From Takakia lepidozioides (Eukaryota; Streptophyta; Takakiopsida; Takakiales; Takakiaceae), in assembly GCA_030704615.1 (NCBI GenBank), contig CM060731.1, forward strand, positions 20,214,001 through 20,274,000: 60,000 bases of DNA. Reading direction: 5' to 3'. The notes beneath the pieces are model-generated. The model did no database searches and was not told where the DNA came from. It was given only the letters and a program-made list of their open reading frames with translations. The position numbers were made by a program, and so were the translations under genes. Within the stretch, counting starts at the first letter, position 1. The number at the start of each line of letters is the position of its first letter. Positions 24,497 through 35,491 of the stretch are shown here, in pieces.

Positions 24497-24845
24497 TCAA
24501 ATACAGGGCTCCGTCAAAGTCAGACTGTGCTCTTTGCTTTATTAGTGTTCAGAGAATGATTAAATTTTGGAGTGGACGTAATTTTGCTCTCTACAGCCTC
24601 ATTATGGAGGCTCACTATGAACTCATAAAGAGCCCGCGACAGGCACATTATGGACTAATAATATTTTAATGTGATCATTGTGATGGATCTCGAGATTTGT
24701 TTCCAAGCTAAAGTTTGTTGGGCTGGAAAGAATGGCGGCACTGTCACAGAGTGGAGTCATAAAGTAGTGAGATGAATGCATGTGGAAACTTGTAGCGTCT
24801 TGGATCGACCCTCCTGCGACCATGTGGCTTTAGTTCTAAGGGCGC
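24497..24845. repeat. Hairpin-rich dispersed repeat, copy 2
   Basis: Same-orientation partner of 23218-23520, about 1.3 kb away and well diverged. The palindrome is degraded here, but 'cctcattatggaggctca' and 'ggcacattatgga' remain. Confidence 0.65.
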
Positions 24846-26153
24846 CTTGCAGCGGTACGCCTACCTCACGCGGAGACTGAATCTAACCTCAGTTTCGGGC
24901 CCCATTCCAATAATGCAACGGTACCCTCAGGCTTTTGTCCTCAAGAAACTGCCATTGTTTGAAAACACGTTTTTTGTTAAATATCTAGAGATCTTACCGT
25001 CATGTTGGACTGATGATCCGAGCCGAAGTTGTGCAAGATCAAATGGAACGGGTGAAGAAAAATTGGCAACATGTAACTATTACCTTCACATTTTTGTATG
25101 GTAATGTTTGGGTCTGGGTTGGGAAAGCCAGCAGGTAGTTGAAGCCTATGTACGGTCCAGCAAGTGCGGAGAGTTACAGCTACATGGTAGAGTAACTAGC
25201 GGGGAGTACAAATCCTGGTGCTGGCCTTGGTAGGTACCAGTAGGTACGTTGGTAAGTGAGTACTTACTAAGAGGTTCTTGATGGATATGTCATATGCGAG
25301 GTGGTTGCCAGATTGGCGCTAGCTGATGGTTTGAATGTATTATCGAAGCACAAACATGCCTATTACTAATATGCATTCGAATAACAGTTCTAAGAAGACA
25401 TTCTATCATAACCACATCAGGAAGCAACGCAATTATAATCTCATCTATAAGCTCGAGTTCTATCTGATGTAGTGAATTGACATAACTGTTGTATGATATG
25501 TGCAGTAGAGGAAGGTGACATAAACAACTGTTGATGTGTTCTACTCATCTTCTTTAGGAAGTACTATTATGAACGTGGCATTTTCTTTGAATGTTTTCTC
25601 GCTTAGAAGTTTTGATGTGTATCACCTTATAATTTTCAAACATACGTTTGCATCATTTGTTTAACCTCATGGTAGTTGCTTTTACAAAGTTACAATTCAG
25701 TGAATATTTTTAGCTGTTCACAAATTGTGCCATTCAGGAGATTGAAGTATCCATGCCTTCAAGGTAAAAGAGTTATATATATTCACATTCCGAGTCGGCA
25801 TAACACTAACCGGCTGTCTCAACTTACAACAGAACAGTGGGTGCAGTTCCATACCGCACTTCAGCTTCTATCTTAGGTTGAGAACATTCGATCAGGTCCG
25901 CTATGAACACAAAAATGATCATGCCCATTTCTTTGATGATCAGGAATAAATTTCGTGCAATAAATTCTGGTGGAGACTAAAGACAAGTGGGATTGAATCA
26001 ATCTTAAGCTGTTTGCTGGCGCTCGAAGCATTCTACTGCAGCGAAAGTCTAATATCTGCTGCAGACTTCTTATAGGCCTGCAACTCCCAACTCCTACGGT
26101 TGGATCCCTTCATCTCTTGTTCTTTCAACATCTTTGCGACCACATGATTGTCA
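24846..26153. other. 3' flank of CHS, no gene seen
   Basis: Contains the CHS 3' untranslated region at its right edge. No clear polyadenylation signal could be fixed on the minus strand, and no other gene is supported. Confidence 0.4.
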
Positions 26154-27882
26154 CTAGCTGGTGGTAGGCATGGCACGTATAAGCGAGACCTCCAGCGTCA
26201 GGCCAGGTCCAAATCCAATCAGGAAACCCCACTCATTGCCCTCTCCAGTTGTGGATGAACCTAATGCCTTGGAGCGGTGACGGATCTGGTCCAGCACAAA
26301 CAGCACTGAACTACTTGACATATTTCCATATTCTGAGAGAACGTCACGACTTCCCTGCATTTTATCGGACGTCAATTTCAACTTGGCCTCCACCTGGTCC
26401 AGGATGGCAGGGCCGCCTGGGTGAACTGCCCAGAACATGTCATTCCATTGGGGAGAATCAGCCGTCTTCCTTGCCTCATTCAAAAACTTTTCGATGTTCT
26501 TTGAGATAAGCCCGGGGACATCTTTCATGAGGTGGAAAATCAAACCAGCTTCAGTCAGATGTCCGTCGATAGCTCCATCACTCTCGGGCAAGACAGTTTC
26601 CCCCGCCCAATGAAGTTCAAACAATGGGCGCTCCACCTGTGGCCGGGGATCAGAGCCCACGATTAGACACGCTGCTCCATCTCCGAAAAGGGCAGAACCC
26701 ACAAGTCCATCGAGGTGATTTTCACTGGGTGCACGGAAAGTGACAGCAGTTACTTCACTGCAAGTAACTAGGACACGCGCACCCTTGTTGTTCTCCGCTA
26801 GATCCTTAGCAACCCTCATCACAGTTGCTCCCCCAAAGCAACCAGTTTGGTACATCATCACTCGTTTAACAGTGGGCCGAAGTCCCAACAGCTTTGACAG
26901 TGCAAGATCTGCTCCAGGCATGTTCACACCACTGGTGGTAGCAAAAACGATATGAGTGATCTCTGACTTTTTCCCGCCCCATTCCTTGATGGCTTTAACA
27001 GCGGCCTCTGCGGCCAATTTCGGAACTTGGACGACCACGATGTCGTGACGCACACTCAGAGAAGGGTCCATGTAGGTGCACATACCAGGATTGGCCTTCA
27101 ACACCTCCTCAGTCAGAAACATGTGACGTTTCCTAATACCCGACTTGTCACCTGGAGACACATCAATCCGAGGGGTACAATTAGAGAAGTCCGTCTTATA
27201 CAGGTTACCTTTTCGTGGAGCAACCATCCAGTGAGCTTACAACCACCGTCTTAAGCGGGACCTCGAAATCTGCTCCGCTTCGACAACGTTGCACTATTTC
27301 ACCAAGCTTATTACTTGAGAGATGCCTAGCAAATGCCAATGCAAAACAGTACATCATCTGGAAGGCTACTAATAAAAACTGTCGATTTCGTGTGCGTCCT
27401 GTGTGTCTGCGACTAACTACACCACAGACGCAAAGAGAACAGCTGTACATTTAAGTTAAACGCAGAAGTCCTGAATACCAATGTCGGCCAGAATCTGATC
27501 CGCAGGCACTTGTACCCAACATTCAGCACTTGAGCACATGGTATGGACCAGTTGTGCATAAGTTCAGAAAATTTAACTTGCGCACAAGTGCACTTGCGCA
27601 CAACTCATACATCGTTAGCACTTTTCCACCGATCTCAGAGTAAGGTAACTTACAAATGCGCTGAAATTTGGCCTTCAGCTGGGTTTTTTCACTGCAGTTA
27701 CAGATATCAAAGAAGAAGTCAGGGTAGGTGCTCTGCATGAACTCTGTTGGTGGGACGGCCGTGCCTATGCCCAGTACCGTGGCTGGCCCTTCCGATCTCA
27801 AATGCCCATTCGACTGTGGTGTGGCACTGAAGGCAGTAGGGGCGGGCTCAGTGGATCCGTTGAGGTCCCCGCTTGGTGCCAT
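26154..27882 (-). CDS. CHS: Chalcone synthase (type III polyketide synthase), two exons
   Basis: Exon 1 is 27882-27654, intron 27653-27152 (GT-AG), exon 2 27151-26154; the product is 408 residues. The intron splits a Cys codon as T|GT (Cys77), the classical CHS intron site. Condenses p-coumaroyl-CoA with three malonyl-CoA to naringenin chalcone, the first step of flavonoid synthesis, on the cytosolic side of the ER. The catalytic triad is intact: Cys181 ('QTGCFGG'), His320 ('VHPGG'), Asn353 ('YGNMSS'). With an offset of 17 from alfalfa CHS, Phe215/Phe265 are Phe232 and Phe282, and Thr194/Thr197/Gly256/Ser338 are Thr211/Thr214/Gly273/Ser355; the 'GFGPG' loop is at 389-393. The N-terminus is about 17 residues longer than seed-plant CHS and low in complexity. 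The conserved pocket favours CHS over stilbene synthase or another PKS, but activity is inferred. A broken copy lies 1.4 kb upstream. Confidence 0.93.
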
Positions 27883-28230
27883 TGTTCGTGTAGTAGACTA
27901 CACTCGCTCTGTATGTCAAGCACCGGATGGGTACTGATAAACAGTGGGCCGGAGGAGATTTCAATACTGCTATGAAGCAAACACGCAGCAGGCCGTGACA
28001 ATTCAGATGAACTCGCACACTTCCAGTCAAGGGAAAGCCTATGCACCGAGGTGAGTCCACACAAGTGCACCACAGACCAGAGCTACAGAGAGTAGTGATT
28101 TGCACCAGGAGCTCGCAGCTCTCAAGTCACTGGAGAAGTGACTCTGTAGGTACAAGGAGTGAGGGGAGATACAGAGCCATTTATGCTCAGTGCAGACACA
28201 ACCCACGTCACCCCCCCCCCCCCCATTCAC
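27883..28230 (-). promoter_or_regulatory. CHS upstream region with candidate ACGT element
   Basis: On the minus strand, TGACGTGG (plus 28203-28210) is an ACGT element of the kind bound by HY5-like bZIPs in light-regulated CHS promoters. A TATA-like CATAAATGG lies at about 28178-28187, and ACCTAC (28146-28151) resembles a MYB AC-element. A run of C follows at 28211. The MYB-like site would be downstream of the TATA-like box, which weakens the model. Motif matches only. Confidence 0.3.
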
Positions 28231-29405
28231 CGTTCACTCTTTCTGCCCACTCACTCCCACTACTTACCTCCACGGTCGTTTCCAACAGGTACCCAGTTCG
28301 GCAGTGGCTCGGTTGATGGATGAACACTGTTTGTCGTATTGTGGGGGCTGGGCATGGGTTAGAACTTCGCACGGTTAGAAGAGAGATGCAGCAGAAAGTG
28401 GGGTCCAACAAGCACGAAAGCGCAATGGATGCTCTCGGTAACTTTGTTATGTGACAACGACTATTATTAGCTGCTGCCAGAAGATCTTTGTGCGCCCAAG
28501 CTTCATGTGTTTAAACTCATCATGGCTCAAGCCGTCTCTCCACCAGATCATCAACCGAGCTGTGCTCAAAGCTTCACAAGGATTCCCTTTTATTACTGGA
28601 ATGGAGCAAAAAGTGGGCAGAGCCCACGCTGCCGAGGGGGACCAAGGAGAGCGGCGGAGCATTGGCTCCACACCAAGAGCATGCACCTCCCTTTTTTCTC
28701 ATCATCCTCACCGGGCCACTCACCCACCTCAATCTGTGTTCAAATCCTGCTACTTTGTGGGGTGTGGGGTGATTATAATCCTGGTTTGTGTTGTGATTAC
28801 GATCCTGGTTTGTGTTGATGCAACTGCAGTTCCTACAAGAGTTAATAGGTATGCAGCATGCACCGACGGTGACAATCACTCAATGCAACTCTTCATTGAA
28901 TGTTAAAGCTTTATACACCATGTCTATGGTGGTGGGGTGGGGCACGTGAGAGGGTAAAAGAGTGCTTTGAGGACGTGGGACTGCGGCCACCTTGGATCTG
29001 GCACTTCATCGTGGCTGCCCAACAGGCCAAAGAAAGAGAGCAAATTGATGTAAAGTGGGATCATTAAGTTCTGTGGGGTCTCTACGTTCTACACTAGTAC
29101 TCAGGGCTCTGGCTCTGTTCTCCTCTCGTTTTGTCTGTATAGAGGAAATCTGCCAGAAGAATTCTTTTGGCAAAGCTGGTTCACCACAAACCACTGAATC
29201 ACTGGACATGGTACCGTCTTCTGACAGATCGCCACGGCTCCACTGCATTGGACAATGTTTTTAACTTGGCCTAGGATGGCAGGGCCGCCTGCACAGAACC
29301 ATGTTGTTATTCCATTGGGGGGAGTCAGCCACCTTCCTTCAAACTTTCTAATAAGTACGAAAGATGAGGTGGAAGAGCAAACTGGTAGGTAGCTTCAGGG
29401 CGATG

Positions 29406-30969
29406 CCATAAGCGGCAAGAGGGGGCGACGTGGACGTTGCAGGCATTGTTGGATGATATAGGTCCATGTCACCAACAACCCTATAACCGGCATTTTTGCC
29501 TACGTGGCAGCATTTAACTTGTCCTGGACAGGCCTGTCAACCGCAGTAGCCCACCACCACCTCGGTTATGTCCAGTAGACAGGGAGGCTTGACAGGCTAC
29601 GGTGTATAGCCAGACAGCAGGAATCCCTCGACCCCACCGCATCTCGGCATTCCCAGTGCCCGGCTACACCCGGTAGCCGGTCTCGTCTCCCCGGCTACCT
29701 AGTCCGTAGCAGTCGAGAGCAGCTTGCTCGCGCCTTCTGATTGGCCCTGAGGAGGCCGGCTATGATACGGTAGCGTGGCTCCGTACACATACGAAGCCCT
29801 ACTACAGGCCTGCACCACCACCTCCCGTAGACCCCATCTGCTTAAGTATCCTGCGATGTCTAGACTACGGGCAATCGATATGGGACACTGCGGGACCAAT
29901 GTGATTATGATTTACGACCTACCTACTGTTACTTACACCACGAGCCTGTGGAGTTGTGCTAATGAGTTCCTCTTGGTCATGACAGTGCCCACTGCCAACA
30001 GGTTCGACAACATACAAGATTGTATTCAATGCAACATGTGAATATTGCGAGGGGCAGGTATCAAACCTAGCATAGGCCCCTAATAACTGATATAAATGGA
30101 ACGGCCCCAGACTCTAGTTAACAACAAAGGCTTGTGAGTAGATGCTCTATAAGAGTTGTGTACCAGAACTATACAAGTGTATCTCTACTAGAGAAACAAT
30201 CTACACCTAAGCATGGATTTGTGATTTTAGGTGCTTTGATTGCACAAGGTGCTAATGCAAGAGGAAAATTTCCAGTTGTGACAGAAGGGGTACTATTCCA
30301 TGTATCAATGCATTCAGTTAGCAGTTAGAGACCCAGGTAGGAGGTGGAGCTGGATCAGCATTAGAGGCTTTGCTTCCATCGGAAGATTTGGTCCCATGTA
30401 GAAAGGAGGCATTCCGCACTCATAACCTTGCATAGGTGTAGAGATAGGGAGCTGTTAGATAACAGCTTTGCAGTAACGACGGGAGAAACCAGAGAAACCC
30501 ATGAGAAACCAGAGAAACCAGCTTCGCAATGGGAGGAGAATCGCGACACGACAAAATGTCTCCCTTAAATTGTGAATTTCCAAGGACACTGCTTGGAAAT
30601 CCGTATTTCACGGCAATGTGACATATAGGCGCCAAGTCGGAGCCATGTCAACGCCTCTCCGCTGACAGTAGCTGCTAGTGGGGTAGGCAGAGCGGCACAC
30701 TCCCCTCCTTTAAACTAATAGGAGGGTCCGAAATTGAGTCGTTGGTATGCCGCTAGTGTGGTGCGGGCCTAAGTTTGCGATGTCAAAGGTTCTAAGAATT
30801 GGTTATTTTTAAAATGAAAAAATAAGGTAGTTGCAATATTTTTGCCGCTGGGCTTAGGCTATAGTGTGGTAGCAGATTCATTGCCATGGACCTATATCAT
30901 TGCCAATCCCCTAGCCTGCAACGTCCACTTCAGTGCCGTTGGTGTGCCAGTGGTAAGGCCCTCAATGAG
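29406..30969. other. 1.56-kb insertion in the CHS pseudogene
   Basis: Breaks exon 2 at a point equivalent to about 26560 of the intact gene. The CHS-like flanks seem to overlap by about 10 bases ('cagggcgatg' left, 'caatgagacg' right), which could be a decayed target duplication. No terminal inverted repeats or transposase were recognised. It contains GGCTA/TAGCC-rich sequence near 29540-29780 and a short 'gagaaaccagagaaacc' repeat near 30483-30523. Confidence 0.45.
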
Positions 30970-31574
30970 ACGTTGGTCGATGGCGCCATCACTCTTTCTG
31001 GCAAGACGGTTTCCCCCCCCCCCCCCGGTTTCAGCCCAGTGGAGGTCAGACAATGGGCTCCACATGCGGCATTGGATCAGAGCCCACGATGGCACACGCC
31101 AAAAAGAGCAGAGCCCACAAGTACGCCATCGAGGCGATTTTCACCAAGTGCAGGGAAAGTGACGGCTTTACTTGGTTTCAAGTTACTAGGACCCGCGCAC
31201 CCTTGTTGTTCTCCGCAAGATCCTTAGAGACACTCATCACAGTTGCTCCCCCAAAACTACCGATTATATCATCACGCGTTTCACGGTAGGCCGAAGTCCC
31301 AACAGCTTTGCCAGTGAAAGATCTGCTTCAGGCATATTGACCCCACTTGTGGTGGAAAAAACAATGTGAGTTAGTAATCTCTGATTTGCGATTTGGGGCG
31401 CCCCCATGCCTTGATGGCTTCATCTGCGGCCTCTTGCAGGGCCAATTTTGGAACTTGGACGACCACGATATCGTGACGTCCATGTATGTGCAACCAGGGT
31501 TGGCCTTCAAAACATCCTCTATTAACACTACATGCGTCAGATGGACTTCGTAAACTACCAGGAATCGTTTTGTT

Positions 31575-31640
31575 TCTAGACCTTGATCACAAGTCGGGGA
31601 TCAGAAAATGCCACCTATTGAATAGGAAAAGCTACAGGTC
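31575..31640 (+). pseudogene. Micro-inverted CHS fragment
   Basis: The plus strand reads 'DHKSGIRKCHLLNRK', a degraded match to the start of CHS exon 2 ('[12 protein letters not shown]'). The flanking pseudogene blocks are on the minus strand. Confidence 0.5.
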
Positions 31641-32345
31641 CAGATCCTATGAGACTGTTTTGCTGAAATCTAGGGAAATTTACACTCGTTAGGATCAGCT
31701 CGAACTTTGAGGGCTTGGGCTCACCGAGACATAGATTCCTAGGACATCAGTTTAACAGTTTGGATTTGTGTATGTACAACTACAACTTATACTTGAGCTC
31801 GTTATTAAAACCTGCACCACTACAAATGTGTCGGAAACTCCCCCTTTAATTTTTTGAAAATGAACAGCCATTTAATTTGCTCCTCCCACGAAGGGATGAA
31901 GTAAGTGATCAAGGGCTGGACGTTGCAATTTGCACCGCTTCTCACAAGATGCTTTTTGATTTCTATATCAGGACTTGCATTTTTAAAGATCAACCGGATA
32001 GCAACTAACCAGTATCATCTAAGATGGCAATGAGAAAACCTGGTACACTCATTTACATCATGTTCTATGTGTCTGCTATTAGAGACGTGTAAACGACAGA
32101 TTCAGAGACTGAAGTTACACACCTGCACAAGGTGTAGGATGCGAGTATGTAACTTAGCACTTGTTGAGCAATACCCAAATCTGATCGAGAATCCTCAGCT
32201 CATGATACGGCAGAACAATACATCATGTATGAATCAACTCGTCTCTAGGCTCGGAGATTCCGATTTCAAAGAACAATTACAAATGCGCTTGAATTCTGCC
32301 TTCAACTCGGTCTTCTCTGCAATTGTGGAAGAAATCAGGGAAAAA

Positions 32346-34747
32346 CCCACAACAATACATTGCAGTGTCTCCTACATACGATATTTTCCAGTCATTCATG
32401 CCATTCTATGCAGAGAGAAATGCCCCTGTCATCTCGACCACATAGCCATAAATATCACATAGTCATATGTGACTGTAGTGTCCACCATCACTGTAATTTG
32501 ACAGAAAAATAATATTTTGTTTTTTAATGAAGTCTAAATTCTAAGGTAGACATGTGACAACTATGTCCTAGACCATGTGGCAGTCCTAGCATCCCTATGT
32601 CACATGGCTTGTCACGTGGCTGGCCATGTAGCATGCGGTGGTATCAATTTGTCTCATACGGCTCACACCTCCTGATAAGTCACTACACACCAATAATCAC
32701 CTGGTTTGAGTCTTAGCTGCAAGGAATTAAGAACTTGACCTAATTTTTCCTGACTGAGGATCCTTACAAATTGGTAAGGTCCCTATGTATAACTTACGGG
32801 CCTCCGGTCTAGGCTTCTCCCCTCCAGAACACCCTCCAAAAACAGGATGGAAATTATGGTAGGGGAGGTATCTCCCAAGCCAAAAATGGGTCAGGTTTTT
32901 ACTGTAAGTTAGAAGGATTCTGCGAGGTCAAAGTATGGACATGGTGTGGGGTGTTGAGCGTGTATAAAAATGCTGCATGCGGTGCAGTTGTCAGTCAGCC
33001 GCCCTCTACAGTCCATATCAGGCTCTCGCCCCCATCTCTGATGAGAGACTCTAAGATCTTGTACTACTAAAATCCAGACCTTTGTTTGTAATTTCTGGGG
33101 TTTCTCCATTGTCCAGAGAGCCAGACAGTGCAACAGTATGATGGTCTAAATTTGCAACCTGGGTGAACCATGTGATCCATGTGAACCATGTGATCAGCGA
33201 TATGATATATATATATGACGCCTCCCAAAGGAAGTGTAAATTATGGTGCCTTCTGGTAGGAAGGTGGACACTGGACAACTTTGTGACACCAATCAAACCC
33301 ACAACCACACTTCCAAGATGGGCTGTGCCGTGTTGCGCGGATATTTGATTCAGCCTCAAATCCCAGGCGGATCCCAATCGGGATATATATATATGTGGAT
33401 CTGCTGGAGGTCAAAAATCAAGTATCCACCTCCGTTAAGAATCGTCGCATATGAAGAGATGGGATAACCGGATCTTTGTTGAGATACCGGCACATACCCA
33501 CCTGAGAAGTGGTGGGTTTATTTTGTTCAAGTTCACTTTCCCGGGCTGGCAGTTGGTGGAGCTTCAAGTTATAAGGAATTTGCACTCCTATAAACTGAGT
33601 TCAATTTAAGTTACCTCGGCCCAGCTCAGCCTTCTGGGCATCATGTATGCTGCTGCTCTGGACTTGCGCAGACCTTCTAAAGATGTGAGGCGAAGAAACA
33701 CTATGCAATGGGCATATAAGCTTAGGCCTATATACATTCTGTTGGACATTGAAACTCGTTCAGAGCAATTTCGTGCTTCGTGCCCATGCATTTACTGGCG
33801 GCGGGTACTGGTCAGATTCTGTGGCAATGCAGACTTTGAAGTGTACCAATTTTCAATCACTAATTTTGCGAGAGTGTGGCCGTACACATGTCACCGAGGA
33901 GGAATGCATAAAAGTAGTGACATGAAGTAGAAGCAAGCGCAGAATGTGTAAGCAGAGCTCTGTGCTTTTTCTCCACGTACGTGGCAAACAGTGGTTCAAA
34001 CAGCCATTCTTGGAAAGCATGCGGTACACCTGACCATGCGGGGCCATTCAAGTTCCTTAACCACTTTCACACTGGGTCCAAGCAGCGGAAGTTATAGATG
34101 GCACATTTGAGTTGGCCCACTAATCATCGGGAGCTGTAATTGTTCTAACATCTCAAACTTTGGATCCTTCCTCCTTCCCAGCGCGTCAGTCAATTGATGT
34201 TATAAGTCCACTCAACGGGCCCTGCATTGAGCACTACTCATGAACGTGAACAACTTATCTGAATGCACTCTACTATGCCCACTATAGTGTTTGGACGTTT
34301 GGACTCAGCTTGAGAAGCCTGGTTCAAATACTTGGACCGTGATATCTAGTGCGGTTGTCCTCATCTTGTGAGGCCAACTCTGGATGCCAATATGTGTATA
34401 CACCTCTAATCACTGCTGGTAACGCTTCACCTTACCTTGAAGACCTAGTTGCACAGTGTACGTGCTCACACCATGTTATTCTTAGTCTGGTGCTTTCGGA
34501 CTTTCTTAATGGGATGATGTATAATCAGTATAAGTTATGGTGCACGTGCAGATTTTTGTGTGGGTCCTTTGCGCGACTAGGCCCACCAGAAGAAATATCA
34601 TGGGACTTCTATTACCAATTCGGGTCCAACCCAGGGAGAGGGGCTTGCTTGTACATAATACCCTCGGAGGCCGAACGATATGAGCTGTTGTTTCTCTATC
34701 ACTTATATTATGATCACGGTGGACCCCAGAGGTTGGACGCTATCTCA
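32346..34747. other. No gene recognised
   Basis: Short frames only. Local features are a duplicated 'gtgaaccatgtgatc' with an AT run near 33170-33215 and another AT run near 33383. Nothing supports a gene. Confidence 0.4.
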
Positions 34748-35491
34748 AGGCAGGTTCACACGACGTAAATCCGTCCGTCCCGTCCAGCCATAGTGGCGGG
34801 CCCTCCGCACGCGTGAAGGGGGACGGACGGGACGGACGGTGCAACATGTTCACACGTGATATGCACATGTGAGGCAACATTGAGTTTAGCCACGCCCAAG
34901 CAAGGGATTTTGCCTCTGTTTCTGTGAGAGCTCTGTTCGTACTATGTGTACAGGCTGGTACACTTATGAGAGTTATGCAGGTACTAGGAGTACAAGCTTA
35001 TGAGAGTTATACTGGAGAGTACTAAGTGTACAAGCTGTTTATGACAGTTAGTACTAGGTGTGCATGATGCATATTTATTTGATTTTTTGGTTAATCTTTG
35101 CTCAGATGTGGGTGAAGATGAGCTTGGAGGATAGGTGCTCTGTTTACATTCTGTATATTTGCTGCCATGGCTTGCAAGACTTTGGAGAGAAGAAAAAAGA
35201 GACGGAGATGCAACAAAGCTTGGTGGAAACTGCACCCTAAACCCTGCGCAAGAGCAAAAGAAGCTCTCACGAAGTGACCTCCGGCTAAACCCTACACACA
35301 GGTTTAGCCATGAATAGCCACGGGGAAGGAACGGGGGGATGGCACGGACAGCGGGAAGTACCTACGGTGGCCAGGCCGTCCGTCTCCTCCTCGCCGTCGC
35401 GTTCCTCGAGGGTGGACCCCGCCCCGCCACACCCGCTGCAGCCGCCACGTCCCGATGGGACGGACGGAGTTCTATCGTGTGAACCTGCCTT
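34748..35491. mobile_element. Terminal-inverted-repeat DNA transposon (non-autonomous, 744 bp)
   Basis: The left end 'AAGGCAGGTTCACACGA' and the reverse complement of the right end are identical for about 17 bp. After a short divergent spacer both continue with 'TCCGTCCGTCCC'. The left end also carries a perfect 15-bp internal inverted repeat: CCGTCCGTCCCGTCC (34771-34785) and its complement (34825-34839). No transposase frame is evident. Superfamily is undecided: if the element starts at CAGG as in hAT, the 8-bp flanks (tctcaagg / ccttcagg) match only in part. Short repeats with 'gtacaagc' and 'tatgagagttat' fill 34935-35060. Confidence 0.75.

Larger units (their letters stand above)
29258..32345 (-). 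pseudogene. Broken tandem copy of CHS
   Basis: Three blocks match the intact gene in order on the same strand: 29258-29405 (exon 2, 'gatggcagggccgcctg', 'gaggtggaa'), 30970-31530 (exon 2, 'acccttgttgttctccgc', 'cgaagtcccaacagctttg', 'tggacgaccacgat'), and 32273-32341 (end of exon 1 including the donor, 'acaaatgcgctt'). The blocks are interrupted by about 1.56 kb (29406-30969) and about 0.74 kb (31531-32272), and carry many indels and a poly-C run at 31015-31027. Retention of the exon/intron boundary shows a DNA-level duplication, not a retrocopy. No reading frame is usable. Confidence 0.85.

Noticed and set aside
30150-30330. Possible organelle-derived insertion
   Set aside because: The local frame ('HGFVILGALIAQGANARGK') looked protein-like, but I could not match it to any plastid or mitochondrial gene.
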